A stretch of DNA of 64,000 nucleotides from Candidatus Desulfovibrio intestinipullorum. GTDB taxonomy: Bacteria > Desulfobacterota > Desulfovibrionia > Desulfovibrionales > Desulfovibrionaceae. The translations under genes were made by a program, and so were the position numbers. The DNA lies in the NCBI GenBank assembly GCA_019113165.1, contig DXHV01000077.1, positions 1-64,000 on the forward strand, in the 5' to 3' direction. Below are positions 45,934 to 55,681 of this stretch, piece after piece. The first letter of the stretch is position 1, and each line of letters opens with the position of its first letter. Under the pieces are notes generated by a model, which was not told the DNA's origin, made no database searches, and worked only from the letters and a program-made list of their open reading frames with translations.

Positions 45934-47256
45934 TCAGTCCTGACGGACAGTCCACTCGGGCGTCACAGGACACAGGAGAAAGGATCTGCTGCCAGGGGGC
46001 GGAGCCGTGAAGACGGCGCCCTTGCGGAAGCTTGCTGTGGGGGCTGTCTGCACTCTGGCTGAAGCAATCTCATCTTTCTTCACAATGGACTGGGCCAGTT
46101 CCAGGACAAGCTCCTGAACCGAACGATGCTGCTCGGTGGCAGCCAGCTCTTTTTGGGAACCCAGGACTGCAATGGGATCCACGACAAAGCCTTTCCATGG
46201 GGCTGTGCCTGCCATCCAGATGGGGCGTTCCGTGGCTGTGGGTGTCGTGACGGGCAAGGCAGTGGGTGTGTGCAGGGGCATGGAAGATGTGCCGGCAGGC
46301 AGAGAGCCTGTCTCTGAACCTCGAGAAACGGCTGTCTGCGGCTGCTGTTTTTTGGCTCGGGAAGCGGGGCGTGGTCGCGGCGTCATCAGCAGCGGCGGCT
46401 CGGGATCGAGAAAGGTCTCGTTCATATAGTCGCTGACGCTCACAAAGCGCTGACAGCCTCCGGCCCTGAGCTGGGCAACAATGCGCGGCAGGTCGTCAAC
46501 CGTCGTTTTGTGAATGTCATGAAAGAGAAAGATGCCGCGCAGGTGTCCAGGCGCTGCAACCTTGCCGCTGGCATTCACGAGCTTGGTGTAGTCTTCGGGA
46601 AGGCTCTTCCAGTCCAGGGTATCATAGGACCAGGTCACGACCCGCAGGCCGAGCTGCCTGGCAATTTCAACAACCTTGCCGTCCTTGGCGCCATAGGGAG
46701 GTCTGAAGAGAACGGGATTGGCGCCAAGGGAACGCAGGATGTCATTGGTCCTGCTCAGCTCCTCTGTCCTGCGCTGCACGGAAATGTGCTTGAAGTTGGG
46801 GTGCGAAAAGGAATGGCTTGCGACCTCATGTCCCTCTTCCACCACACGGCGGACAATATCGGGGTAATGCTGGGCGTTTTTACCGAGCATGAAGAAGGTG
46901 GCCGTTATCTCGTAGGCATCAAGCATGTCGAGAAGGTGTGGCGTGTACACGGAGGGGCCGTCGTCAAAGGTAATGGCGCAGAGGTTTTCTCCCATGCGCT
47001 GGCTGGTGATTTGTGCTCCCATGTACGGGGTAAAGTCGGCTGATGACCTGTCGGATGGCAGCGTGGCGGATGAACTCACGGAGGGTGCCCGGGAGGGTAT
47101 CACGACGGATGAGCGGGCCTGACTGGATATGGTGGACGGTCCGGACGAACCGGAAGTGGAGGGGGCATAGGATGAAGCAGACGAGTCAAGCGCGCTGGCA
47201 GGGGCTGCACACAGCAGGAACAGCAGCAGAGAGCTGAAGAAGGGGCGGAAGGACAT
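45934..47256 (-). CDS. Secreted NodB-type polysaccharide deacetylase
   Basis: A 440-residue exported protein. A signal peptide ends CAAPASA near residue 22, followed by a Ser-rich linker to about 75. The NodB domain (about 85-285) has ITFDDGPS with the catalytic Asp, HSFSHPNF with the metal His pair, RPPYGAKDG and FLFHDIH. It removes N- or O-acetyl groups from peptidoglycan or exopolysaccharide. A long C-terminal tail (about 290-440) rich in Pro, Thr and Ala has no recognised domain. GAGG lies five bases before the ATG. It stands next to polysaccharide genes a few kb further on. Confidence 0.92.
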   Translation of the reverse strand: MSFRPFFSSLLLFLLCAAPASALDSSASSYAPSTSGSSGPSTISSQARSSVVIPSRAPSVSSSATLPSDRSSADFTPYMGAQITSQRMGENLCAITFDDGPSVYTPHLLDMLDAYEITATFFMLGKNAQHYPDIVRRVVEEGHEVASHSFSHPNFKHISVQRRTEELSRTNDILRSLGANPVLFRPPYGAKDGKVVEIARQLGLRVVTWSYDTLDWKSLPEDYTKLVNASGKVAAPGHLRGIFLFHDIHKTTVDDLPRIVAQLRAGGCQRFVSVSDYMNETFLDPEPPLLMTPRPRPASRAKKQQPQTAVSRGSETGSLPAGTSSMPLHTPTALPVTTPTATERPIWMAGTAPWKGFVVDPIAVLGSQKELAATEQHRSVQELVLELAQSIVKKDEIASARVQTAPTASFRKGAVFTAPPPGSRSFLLCPVTPEWTVRQD

Positions 47257-47585
47257 GACGACCTCAGGAGGAAAATGAACACACCCTGATATGCCCTCTG
47301 TAACACTTTTTCAACAAAAAATTTCGGCAAGTATTTGGATAATACTTTAAAAATATTAATGTTTTTGATCTATGCAGACAGCTCTCCCGTTGCAGAATCT
47401 TGTCGAAAGGCCACGAAGCCCAGTGGCTGGGGGATGCGGACAGGCGGACATCAGCGCCTCGGGGCAGGCAAGGGGGCAACTCCCCTGCCCTCCTCGCCTG
47501 TCTTGTCAGCCAGTCAATAACAGCCGGCAAAGACCAGATCTTCAGGGAGTCTCCACCAAAAATTGCAGAAGTCGCGCTCGAAGTA
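47257..47585. other. Intergenic region upstream of tRNA array
   Basis: About 330 bases without a supported gene. It contains the deacetylase promoter (minus) at its left and the first tRNA promoter at its right end. Confidence 0.5.
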
Positions 47586-47615
47586 TTGACAGATGAGGCC
47601 AATTCTGAATAATAT
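47586..47615 (+). promoter_or_regulatory. Promoter of first tRNA-Val/tRNA-Asp pair
   Basis: TTGACA (47586-47591) and TAATAT (47610-47615) are 18 bases apart, 14 bases before the tRNA-Val 5' end. Confidence 0.75.
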
Positions 47616-47628
47616 AAATTCTTGCGTT

Positions 47629-47704
47629 GGGCAGTTAGCTCAGCTGGTAGAGCATCGCCTTCACACGGCGGGGGTCGCAAGTTCAAGTCTTGCACTGCCC
47701 ACCA
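47629..47704 (+). tRNA. tRNA-Val (anticodon CAC), copy 1
   Basis: A 76-base tRNA with acceptor GGGCAGT/ACTGCCC, anticodon loop TTCACAC, T arm GCAAG/CTTGC and encoded CCA. Confidence 0.97.
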
Positions 47705-47713
47705 GCGCATTGC

Positions 47714-47790
<77 letters not shown>

Positions 47791-47804
47791 CTTTTTCAGG
47801 AAAC

Positions 47805-47847
47805 AGAGCATATCCCGAATTGCTGCGATTCAGGATATGCTCTTTTT
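47805..47847 (+). terminator. Terminator of first tRNA pair
   Basis: An 11-bp stem AGAGCATATCC/GGATATGCTCT followed by five T, 15 bases after tRNA-Asp. Confidence 0.9.
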
Positions 47848-47956
47848 GTTTGTGCAATGTGCAGGCATGTTCCCCATGCGGTTCGGGAAGCTGCCTGACA
47901 GCGCATGAGGGACATGCCTGTTCGTGATATTTTCTGAAAAAGTGGGCGACAAAGTG

Positions 47957-47985
47957 TTGACAACAAGGCATGTCATACGTACTAT
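47957..47985 (+). promoter_or_regulatory. Promoter of second tRNA-Val/tRNA-Asp pair
   Basis: TTGACA (47957-47962) and TACTAT (47980-47985) with an ideal 17-base spacer, 13 bases before the second tRNA-Val. Its sequence differs from the first promoter. Confidence 0.8.
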
Positions 47986-47998
47986 GTCTACCTGCGTT

Positions 47999-48074
47999 GG
48001 GCAGTTAGCTCAGCTGGTAGAGCATCGCCTTCACACGGCGGGGGTCGCAAGTTCAAGTCTTGCACTGCCCACCA
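47999..48074 (+). tRNA. tRNA-Val (anticodon CAC), copy 2
   Basis: Identical to the copy at 47629, offset by exactly 370 bases. Confidence 0.97.
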
Positions 48075-48083
48075 GCGCACTGC

Positions 48084-48160
<77 letters not shown>

Positions 48161-48172
48161 CAAAGCATATTC

Positions 48173-48211
48173 AGGGCTTTATTGACAAAAAACGTCAGTA
48201 AAGCCCTTTTT
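48173..48211 (+). terminator. Terminator of second tRNA pair
   Basis: A 9-bp stem AGGGCTTTA/TAAAGCCCT with an inner TGAC/GTCA stem, followed by TTTTTC. Unrelated to the terminator of the first pair. Confidence 0.88.
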
Positions 48212-48270
48212 CATTGCCCTGGCTGTCCTTTGAGGAAGGCCCGCAAGCCGTTCCTGTTCATCTCTGGCCA

Positions 48271-48323
48271 AAAGAAAAGACCCTCCAGGCGTCATCGAAG
48301 GGATGGTGCCTGGAGGGTCTTGT
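48271..48323 (-). terminator. Terminator of the sugar-transferase operon
   Basis: A 14-bp perfect stem AAGACCCTCCAGGC/GCCTGGAGGGTCTT. On the minus strand it is followed by TTCTTTTGG. It lies about 50 bases past the transferase stop. Confidence 0.82.
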
Positions 48324-48369
48324 GCATGGCAAGGGACTGGAAAAGGGGTGTCTGTGCAGTTCCCGGGGC

Positions 48370-49719
48370 CTAGCGGGCGCCCTTGGGGAAGAGGACAACA
48401 CCTATGGTCTTGAGAATGATGGTGATGTCGAGAAGAATGGAAATGTTCTTGATGTAGTACAGGTCGTACTCAAGCTTGCGCAGGGAGTCTTCCACCGAGG
48501 CGCCGTAGGGATAGCAGACCTGGGCCCAGCCTGTGAGTCCCGGTTTGACCGTATGGCGCAGGCTGTAATAGGGGATTTCCTTCTTGAGGTTTTCCACAAA
48601 GGTCATGCGCTCCGGCCTCGGGCCAATGAAGCTCATGTCGCCCTTGAGAATGTTCCAGATCTGGGGGAGCTCGTCTATGCGGACCTTGCGGATGAAGCGG
48701 CCCACACGGGTAATGCGGTCATCATGCTCCCTGGCCCAGACCGCACCGTTCTTCTCTGCGTCCGTGCGCATGGAGCGGAACTTGTAGACCGTGAATTCCT
48801 TCTCGAAGAGCCCTACCCTGTCCTGCTTGTAGATGATGGGGCCCTTGGAATCCAGGCGAATGGCAATGGCGGTCAGCAGCATGATGGGTGCTGCAGGAAT
48901 GAGCAGCACGATGGAAATGAGAACGTCCAGAGCTCTTTTGAGACGGCGCAGCGAGCCTCTGGTATTGAGATTGAAGCCTTCGTTCTGCAGGAGCCATTCT
49001 TCCGTGATCTGCGAGATGGGCAGGCTCTTGACCACGTGTTCATAGAAACTGCGGATGTCGACGACCATGGCACCGTGGAGCTTGGCTTCCAGCAGAGCAT
49101 GGGCAATGTCGTCGTCAATGGGCGCGTCGGGCAGCAGCAGAATCATGGTTGCCCCGTGTTCCTTGGCCGCTTCCAGCACAAAGAACGGAGCACCGAGGCA
49201 GGGGCCGGCGTCGGGATCCATGTCCTTTTCGCCGACATAGCCTATGATTTTTGCCTGGGGCAGTCCCTCGTTGAGCAGCTGGCGTACCTTGCCTGCCCTG
49301 TCCACGCCGACAAGCAGGATGCGCAGGGGGTGTGTCACCCTGTCGGCATTGCGGTAATAGATATAGCGCCAGGAAAGGCAGAGGATAAAGGATATGGCAA
49401 AGAGCAGGCTGATGGTGCTTCTGTCAAAGCGCCAGTGCTGAAAGGCATAGGACGCCGTTGCCGAGCTGATGATGCCGAGAAGGCAGGCGACGGCCACTCT
49501 GCCTATGGTCTCCTTGAAGTCTTCGTTGCCTACATTGTAGACGTCCAGAATGTAGAAGAACAGAAGATAGAAGAAGAAGGTAAAGAGACAGGCACCGGTG
49601 TAGTCTTCAAAAATGTTCAGACCAGGGAGAATGGTCAGCAGTTCGCAGGCGAAAAGGGCAATGAGAATGCACAGAACGTCTATGGCCTGCAGCAGTCCTC
49701 TGCGATAATTACTTATCAT
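48370..49719 (-). CDS. Polyprenyl-phosphate sugar phosphotransferase (WbaP/CpsE type)
   Basis: A 449-residue membrane enzyme that starts glycan assembly by transferring a sugar phosphate to undecaprenyl phosphate. The N-terminal 120 residues hold about four transmembrane helices, then a CoA-binding-like Rossmann region (ILLVGVDRAGKVRQLL). The catalytic C terminus (about 250-449) has the re-entrant helix RALDVLISIVLL, then YKFRSM, RIDELPQIWNILKGDMSFIGPRPE and KPGLTGWAQV. AAGGAA lies before the ATG at 49719, which overlaps the end of the glycosyltransferase gene by 11 bases, so the two are translationally coupled. Confidence 0.93.
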   Translation of the reverse strand: MISNYRRGLLQAIDVLCILIALFACELLTILPGLNIFEDYTGACLFTFFFYLLFFYILDVYNVGNEDFKETIGRVAVACLLGIISSATASYAFQHWRFDRSTISLLFAISFILCLSWRYIYYRNADRVTHPLRILLVGVDRAGKVRQLLNEGLPQAKIIGYVGEKDMDPDAGPCLGAPFFVLEAAKEHGATMILLLPDAPIDDDIAHALLEAKLHGAMVVDIRSFYEHVVKSLPISQITEEWLLQNEGFNLNTRGSLRRLKRALDVLISIVLLIPAAPIMLLTAIAIRLDSKGPIIYKQDRVGLFEKEFTVYKFRSMRTDAEKNGAVWAREHDDRITRVGRFIRKVRIDELPQIWNILKGDMSFIGPRPERMTFVENLKKEIPYYSLRHTVKPGLTGWAQVCYPYGASVEDSLRKLEYDLYYIKNISILLDITIILKTIGVVLFPKGAR

Positions 49720-50866
49720 GATGGTTGTTTCCTTCAAAGGGGGATGCAGGGACGTGCATATCCTGCAGAATCCCTGTGGCAACAACATGTGCGTCAAAAG
49801 TTTGTTCGGCCAGTTCCCTGCCTCGCTTGCCCATGGTCTGCAGAAGCTCGGGCTGGCAGATGAAGCGCTCCATGGCCTCGGCCAGTGCAGCCGGATCCTT
49901 GTCGGGCACAAGAAATCCGTTGTCCCCGTCGGTCACGGCTTCGCGGCATCCGGGCACATCCGTGACCAGGCAGGCCCTGCCCATGCTCATGGCTTCCATG
50001 ATGGCCGTGGGAATGCCTTCTCGCCAGGAGGCAAGAACCACAACATGGCAGTTGCGCACATAGGGCACCACGTCACTGGTCGCGCCCAGGTATTCGACGG
50101 CGCCCTCTTCCTTCCATTGCTGCAGCCGCTCATCGGAGATGCTGCCCAGGCCCTGTTCGCGGGGGCCCAGGATTTGGAAGCGGCACTGGGGGTATTTCTT
50201 CTTCACTCTGCGCGCAGCCTCGGCGAACTCGCAAAAGCCCTTGGCAATGAGCAGCCGGCCCACGGTGAGAAAGACCAGGCCCTGCGAGGTGTCCGGCAGC
50301 GGCTGCACGGGAAAGCGTGCCGTGTCCACGCCGGTGCCCCTGGCAAAGAGCACGCGGGAGGCGTCGGTCAGGATGCCGCAGGAGCGAAAGAGCCGAGCAT
50401 CGTCCCTGTTCTGAAAAAAGACACCTTCTATGCGGGAGAGCGCCGTGCGATACAGGACGACACTGACTGCGTGCACGATTTTCTTCAGGAAACTGTCTGC
50501 TTCAAAGGCATAGCCAAGGCCGGTGATGGTGGCATAGACATGAGGAATGTCTGCGAGACGGGCAGCAATGCATCCGTAGATGACCGGCTTGATGGTCGTG
50601 GCAAAGAGCAGGTCTATCTGTTCCTCGTGAAAAATTCGTTTCAGATCCAGAAAGGTTCGTACGTCACGCAAGGGGTTGATGCCTTTGCGATCAAGGGAAT
50701 AGTGACGGATACTGACACCCAGGTCTTCGATATCCTTGTCACTTTTCTCGTCACCCTGAGGGACGAGACAAAGAACGCTGTGTCCCCGGGCACGTGCTTC
50801 ATTCATGAGCACGCGCCAGAAAAGAAAGACGGCCCGGGACTGATTGCCGAGTACACAGATGCGCAT
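49709..50866 (-). CDS. Group 1 glycosyltransferase (GT4 family)
   Basis: A 385-residue GT-B enzyme. The N-terminal half has GNQSRAVFLFWRVLMNEARARGH, typical of PglA/WbnK-like transferases, and the C-terminal half has FLTVGRLLIAKG and the nucleotide-sugar motif SWREGIPTAIMEAMSMGRACLVTDVPG with the EX7E pair. It probably adds the next sugar after the initiating transferase encoded downstream. AAGGAA lies six bases before the ATG. It is divergent from the epimerase gene over a 595-base gap. Confidence 0.92.
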   Translation of the reverse strand: MRICVLGNQSRAVFLFWRVLMNEARARGHSVLCLVPQGDEKSDKDIEDLGVSIRHYSLDRKGINPLRDVRTFLDLKRIFHEEQIDLLFATTIKPVIYGCIAARLADIPHVYATITGLGYAFEADSFLKKIVHAVSVVLYRTALSRIEGVFFQNRDDARLFRSCGILTDASRVLFARGTGVDTARFPVQPLPDTSQGLVFLTVGRLLIAKGFCEFAEAARRVKKKYPQCRFQILGPREQGLGSISDERLQQWKEEGAVEYLGATSDVVPYVRNCHVVVLASWREGIPTAIMEAMSMGRACLVTDVPGCREAVTDGDNGFLVPDKDPAALAEAMERFICQPELLQTMGKRGRELAEQTFDAHVVATGILQDMHVPASPFEGNNHHDK

Positions 50867-51461
50867 AGCCGTTCCTTGAGAGCCTGCCGTGCAGGCTTGC
50901 CTCGTGATCTTGGTGGATTGGGCTTGAAGAACTGTCCAGGCGGACAGACAGGCAGGACACAATGCATCCATGCAAGAGAGGTTCCAGCCTGATGCAGTTC
51001 GGGCATGCAAAACCTGTACATTGCAAGGGAATGGCCCTGTCTCGTACTGCGAGTTGGCAAGCTCCTATCACAAGGCAGCCGCTCATGGGAAGGGGACAAT
51101 ACAAGTCTTTGAAAACAACAATGAAAAATTTTACACTCCTGCCTGGTCAGGACTGGAGGCCGAACACCGAGCAGCTGCCGGGAGCTGGATTTTTTCCCTG
51201 TCCTGTGCCAATGTTTTGAGCAGGGAATCATAATCCAGTCAAAACTTTCCGAATATTTACGGCAGGAGAGACACAGCAGGAACAGGGTGCCTGGCACCCG
51301 TCTTCTGGAATCCGTGTGCATCTGGCTCCATCGCTTCTGCCCCTTCTGGTCTTCGGAAGAGCCCCGGCAGAAGGGAGGCAGGCAGTTCCTTTGCCCTTTT
51401 AGCCTTGAGATACAGACACAAGGAGCACTGCGCTCTCCAAACAGAAACAGGAGAATATCTT
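50867..51461. other. Intergenic region between divergent polysaccharide genes
   Basis: About 595 bases with no supported gene. It should carry promoters for the glycosyltransferase pair (minus) and the epimerase (plus). No recognised operator or RNA element was found. Confidence 0.5.
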
Positions 51462-52490
51462 ATGCAGAACCATACATATGAACAGCTGTGTGCCGACATG
51501 CAGAAGGAGCCTTCCTGCTGGCTTGTGACAGGATGTGCCGGCTTCATAGGCTCCAATCTGATTGAGCAGCTGCTCAAGCTCGGACAGAAGGTTGTCGGTC
51601 TGGACAATTTTCTGACGGGCTATCAGAAGAACCTTGACATGGTGGAGGCCCTGGTCGGCCCCGAGGCCTGGAGCCGCTTTACCTTCATCAAGGGTGACAT
51701 CCGCGACATCGAGACCTGCCAGGCAGCCTGCAAGGGCGTGGACCATGTGCTCCACGAGGCAGCGCTAGGCTCCGTGCCGAGATCCATAGAGGATCCCCTG
51801 CTGACCAACAGCTGCAACATCACAGGCTTCATCAACATGCTGGTGGCTGCCCGTGATGCCGGAGTCAAGAGCTTTGTCTATGCAGCCTCTTCCTCTACCT
51901 ACGGTGACTCTCCCGAATTGCCCAAGGTGGAAGATCACATAGGTCGTCCGCTCTCTCCCTATGCTGTCACCAAGTATGTGGACGAGCTCTATGCCGATGT
52001 CTTCGCTCGCTGCTACGGCTTCACCATGGTGGGCCTGCGCTACTTCAACGTCTTTGGTCAGCGTCAGGATCCCTTCGGAGCCTATGCGGCCGTCATTCCC
52101 CAGTGGTTTGCCTGCATGCTGCGCAAGGAACCTGTCTATGTGAACGGTGACGGCGAAACAAGCCGCGACTTCTGCTACATAGACAATGTCATTCAGGCCA
52201 ATCTTCTGGCCAGCTTTGCCGAAGAAAAGGCCCGCAATGAAGTCTACAACGTGGCCTTCGGACAGAGAACAACCCTCAATGAGCTGTTCTACCTGATCAG
52301 GGAAGAAGTTGTGCGTCACAAGCCGGAAGTTGCCGACATGGAACCTGTGCACCGCGACTTCCGCGCCGGCGATATCCGCCACTCTCTGGCCAACATAGAC
52401 AAGGCACGCAATCTGCTGGGCTACGACCCGCACTATGATGTGCGTCAGGGACTGCGTCTGGCTGGAGACTGGTACGCTGCCAATCTCTAG
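51462..52490 (+). CDS. UDP-sugar 4-epimerase (WbpP/TviC-like)
   Basis: A 342-residue extended short-chain dehydrogenase. The N-terminal extension of about 20 residues before the NAD site ([16 protein letters not shown]), the motif [13 protein letters not shown], the catalytic [13 protein letters not shown] and YAVTK, and [13 protein letters not shown] match UDP-N-acetylglucosamine 4-epimerases of the WbpP/TviC group. It should supply UDP-GalNAc or a related sugar for the polysaccharide. AGGAG lies eight bases before the ATG. Confidence 0.9.
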   Translation: MQNHTYEQLCADMQKEPSCWLVTGCAGFIGSNLIEQLLKLGQKVVGLDNFLTGYQKNLDMVEALVGPEAWSRFTFIKGDIRDIETCQAACKGVDHVLHEAALGSVPRSIEDPLLTNSCNITGFINMLVAARDAGVKSFVYAASSSTYGDSPELPKVEDHIGRPLSPYAVTKYVDELYADVFARCYGFTMVGLRYFNVFGQRQDPFGAYAAVIPQWFACMLRKEPVYVNGDGETSRDFCYIDNVIQANLLASFAEEKARNEVYNVAFGQRTTLNELFYLIREEVVRHKPEVADMEPVHRDFRAGDIRHSLANIDKARNLLGYDPHYDVRQGLRLAGDWYAANL

Positions 52491-52609
52491 ACTGACGGCT
52501 GTCACGAACGCTGCTTTTCCGGGTTCCGTGCCCCTGTCCTGCTGCGAAGACATGGGCACGCGAGCCCTTCAGACAAAAGGGAGATTTGTCCGCTTCATCC
52601 GGAGGATGT

Positions 52610-54568
52610 ATGGCCGTTCCCAGAGTTTTCAAGTTTGCTTTGCTGAGCCTTGGTTCCGCACTCCTTCTTCTCGTTGCAGTCTTCTTTGTCGCAGGTCCGA
52701 CTGTTCTGGAAAAGGTGCTTGCCTATGCAGACGAGGTCTCCCAGAAATCAACGGGCCGCTCGCTGACCTTCAGTGCTCCGCCCTCCATTTCCCTCATGCC
52801 GCTGGGCGTGCGCTTTGAAGGCGTGCGCTGGGGGGACGAGGCATCGGACCTGTCCTTCTCCGCCAGGGGCGGCTATGCTTCCGTCAATCTGGGCTCCATT
52901 TTAAGCGGAGTGCCGCAGATTGAGGAAGTGCACCTGGAGGGGCCGGTCATCCATTACCGGCAGAGCGCCGGGCAGGCTGCCAAGTCCTTTGAACAGAAGA
53001 CAGGGGCCGAGGACAGTCAGCAAGGCTCCGAACCAGCCGGACAGGGAACTCAGTCCCTGCCGGTGCAGCTTTCCCGTCTGGTCATGCAGGACGGCAGGGT
53101 TGTCGTGGACATGGCCAGTGGCGACAAGGTGACACTTTCCGGCATCCACCTGTCTGTGCGCGACATAGGGACGAACAAGGCCGGCGACGTCAAGTGCGAT
53201 TTTGTGGCCGCCATGCAGAAGGTTTCCGGCGAATACATGGAAGCCAATCTTGCTCTGCAGGGCAGTGTGGACATGAAGCTGCCCCAGGTGCACGTGTCCG
53301 GCCTGCAGCTCACGGTGAGTCCCATCGCCGGCCTGTATGACAAGAAGCTCGGGCCCGCCAGTCTGAACTTTGCGGGTTCCTATGCCCTGGATACCCAGGC
53401 CTTCAAGGTGGAAAAGTGCGAAGTGGCCATCCCCCATGCCAAGGCGGCAATCTCTGGCGCGGGCAGCCTCAAGGACATGCTGGCCTTTGAAGGCGATCTT
53501 GCCCTGGATGCCTCTCCGGACAAGATGAACCAGGGCCTGAACGGTGTGCAGCATCTCACCCTGCGGGGCAAGACCATTGTCCGGGACACGGTCGTCGAGG
53601 TGCCTTCCTTTACGGCATCCCTGGACAAGATGCAGGCACAAGGCAATCTGCTGGCAGGGGGTGAACCCCTGCAGATCAAGGGCTCGCTCCACTGTGACAC
53701 CCTGGACGTCAATGCTCTCATGGGCTCTTCGCAGGCCAAGAGCGAAGCGGCAGACAAGCGCAAGGCTGCAGCCTCGGCAGAGCAGGAACCTGCTTCTGCC
53801 TCTACCAGTCTGCCGGTTGTGAATCTGAGTCTGGCCTGCGACACCATTCTTTATAATGGAGTGCGTCTGGGCAAGGTGCAGTGCACGGTCTCTGGCAAGG
53901 AAGGCCGCTATGCCATTACGCCCCTGAAGGCAACCATTGACGGCAGCGGTGTGCTGGATGGCCGGGCAGACATCAATCTGCCGGACAAGAGCTGGCGTAC
54001 CTCCGGGTCCATCAGGAATCTTGCCCTCAGCACCGTGCAGAAGGCCGCAGGTCAGGACTTCGGCATGGCAGGCAGTGGCAATCTGCAGTGGAATCTGCGG
54101 GCCCAGGGCAGTGACAGCAGGGAAATTGCTGAAACAGCCAGTGGCAAGGGCCAGATAGCCCTGAGCAACGTGACCATTGCCGGCATCACCAGGGCCATCA
54201 GGAATACCAAGCAGCTTGCCTCTGTCGTTGTTCCGGAACGCATAGATCGCGTGACTGTCCCCTTTACCCTGACAGACGGCCACTGCCGGTGGCAGGCCAG
54301 CCTGGACAGCAAGGGTTTGGAAGGAACAGGTCAGGGCGACGTGAACTATCTGGCCAAGAGAATAGACGCAACGGCCGAAGTCCGTGTGCAGGGGAGGACC
54401 ATCCCCCTGAAGATTCATGGCCCTCTGAGTGATATTTCCTACAGTGTTGACGTGGAAAAGCTCATGAAGAACATGGGTCGGCAGTTGCTGGAGACGCCCA
54501 GAAATGCCCAGGACGGCGTCAAGTCCCTTGTTCCCAGGGGCGGCAATCTGCTCAAGGGCCTTTTCTAG
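52610..54568 (+). CDS. AsmA family protein
   Basis: A 652-residue envelope protein. A single N-terminal helix (about 8-28) anchors it in the inner membrane. The conserved AsmA start, with LMPLGVRFEGVRW and VNLGSILSGVPQIEEVHLEGP, follows, and the C terminus has the AsmA_2-like GSGNLQWNLRAQGSD, ASGKGQIALSNVTI and FTLTDGHCRW. AsmA-like proteins form long beta grooves and are implicated in lipid movement between membranes. GGAGG lies four bases before the ATG at 52610. It follows the epimerase gene by 119 bases. Confidence 0.9.
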   Translation: MAVPRVFKFALLSLGSALLLLVAVFFVAGPTVLEKVLAYADEVSQKSTGRSLTFSAPPSISLMPLGVRFEGVRWGDEASDLSFSARGGYASVNLGSILSGVPQIEEVHLEGPVIHYRQSAGQAAKSFEQKTGAEDSQQGSEPAGQGTQSLPVQLSRLVMQDGRVVVDMASGDKVTLSGIHLSVRDIGTNKAGDVKCDFVAAMQKVSGEYMEANLALQGSVDMKLPQVHVSGLQLTVSPIAGLYDKKLGPASLNFAGSYALDTQAFKVEKCEVAIPHAKAAISGAGSLKDMLAFEGDLALDASPDKMNQGLNGVQHLTLRGKTIVRDTVVEVPSFTASLDKMQAQGNLLAGGEPLQIKGSLHCDTLDVNALMGSSQAKSEAADKRKAAASAEQEPASASTSLPVVNLSLACDTILYNGVRLGKVQCTVSGKEGRYAITPLKATIDGSGVLDGRADINLPDKSWRTSGSIRNLALSTVQKAAGQDFGMAGSGNLQWNLRAQGSDSREIAETASGKGQIALSNVTIAGITRAIRNTKQLASVVVPERIDRVTVPFTLTDGHCRWQASLDSKGLEGTGQGDVNYLAKRIDATAEVRVQGRTIPLKIHGPLSDISYSVDVEKLMKNMGRQLLETPRNAQDGVKSLVPRGGNLLKGLF

Positions 54569-54575
54569 GCAAATC

Positions 54576-54648
54576 TGACAGGGACGGGAGAGGCGCTCCC
54601 TCATGTTCTGCCAAGGGACGTGAGAAGCCCTCTCCTGTCCTTTTGTAC
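54576..54648 (+). terminator. Possible terminator after AsmA gene
   Basis: An interrupted stem in which GACGGGAGAGGC pairs with GCCCTCTCCTGTC across about 40 bases, followed by CTTTTG. Stability is moderate. Confidence 0.45.
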
Positions 54649-54731
54649 GCCCCCTGCCTTCCTCCTGTCTTCAGATCGGACGGAATCGGGGTGCTGGCAG
54701 TGCGGAAAACAATGAGAGTAAGGAGAGTGTC

Positions 54732-55418
54732 ATGAGTACCATTACCTGGCTCGGTCATGCAGCGTTCAAACTGGAATCCCCCGAGGTTTCCATAGTTATC
54801 GATCCCTTTTTTACCGATGACAGGCTGGCAGCCCAGGCCGAAGAAGGCCGTGTAGATCTTGTTCTTGTGACCCACGATCATGCCGATCATACCGGGTCGG
54901 CTGCAGACATCTGTCAGCGGACGGGCGCGCAGCTCGGAGCCATAGTGGGGACAGCAGAGCGTCTGCAGCAGGCAGGCGTGCCACAGGAACAGATTATCTT
55001 CGGCGGCTTCAACATGGGCGGAACGGTGGAATGCAAGGGGGCTCGCATTACTATGACCCAGGCCTACCATTCCAGTATGTCCGGTGCTCCTGCAGGTTAC
55101 ATCATTACCATGCCGGACGGGCTTGTGGTCTATCATGCGGGCGACACCTGTCTGTTCAGTGGCATGTCCCTGTGGGGCAGGCTCTACCCCATTGATGTGG
55201 CACTTCTGCCTGTGGGCGGTGTCTATACCATGGACGCCAGACAGGCAGCCATGGCCTGCGGACTGCTCAAGTGTGCCCATGTCATTCCCATGCACTGGGG
55301 CACCTTCCCCATTCTTGCCCAGGATACAGAGGAATTTCAGAAGTTTCTGGCTGCCCAGGTGCCGGGCTGTCGCTGCGTGAACATGCTGCCTGGCGATAGT
55401 GTGGATTTCAGTCGCTGA
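54732..55418 (+). CDS. Metallo-beta-lactamase fold hydrolase (UPF0173 type)
   Basis: A 228-residue protein: [15 protein letters not shown], the metal site THDHADHTG near 49-57, AYHSS near 115, HAGDT near 135 and PMHWGTFP near 195. UPF0173 proteins are zinc hydrolases with unknown natural substrate. GGAGAG lies before the ATG. No operon partner is evident. Confidence 0.93.
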   Translation: MSTITWLGHAAFKLESPEVSIVIDPFFTDDRLAAQAEEGRVDLVLVTHDHADHTGSAADICQRTGAQLGAIVGTAERLQQAGVPQEQIIFGGFNMGGTVECKGARITMTQAYHSSMSGAPAGYIITMPDGLVVYHAGDTCLFSGMSLWGRLYPIDVALLPVGGVYTMDARQAAMACGLLKCAHVIPMHWGTFPILAQDTEEFQKFLAAQVPGCRCVNMLPGDSVDFSR

Positions 55419-55529
55419 TGCTGTCAGACCCTGTCGGGACAGAAAGAACGTTGTCCTGCGTCGGCAGATGCGCTTTGTTCCAGTCTCTTGACAGGTTAGA
55501 GACTTTTCAGTAGAGCTCTTTCCAACTTT

Positions 55530-55606
55530 GTGTCCGTGGCTCAGCTGGATAGAGCGTTGGCCTCCGGAGCCGAAGATCGGGAGTTCGAATCTCCCCGGGC
55601 ACACCA
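55530..55606 (+). tRNA. tRNA-Arg (anticodon CCG)
   Basis: A 77-base tRNA with acceptor GTGTCCG/CGGGCAC, anticodon stem TTGGC/GCCGA with loop CTCCGGA, T arm GGGAG/CTCCC and encoded CCA. Confidence 0.97.
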
Positions 55607-55615
55607 CAGGAACAA

Positions 55616-55654
55616 AATACGGGATAGAGCCTTGCAGCTGTATCCCGTTTTTTT
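55616..55654. terminator. Terminator between tRNA-Arg and IclR gene
   Basis: An 8-bp stem ACGGGATA/TATCCCGT followed by seven T on the plus strand. A short A tract on the other side may let it also stop the convergent iclR transcript. Confidence 0.9.
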
Positions 55655-55681
55655 GGTGCCTGAAGAAGAAAAACGACAAAA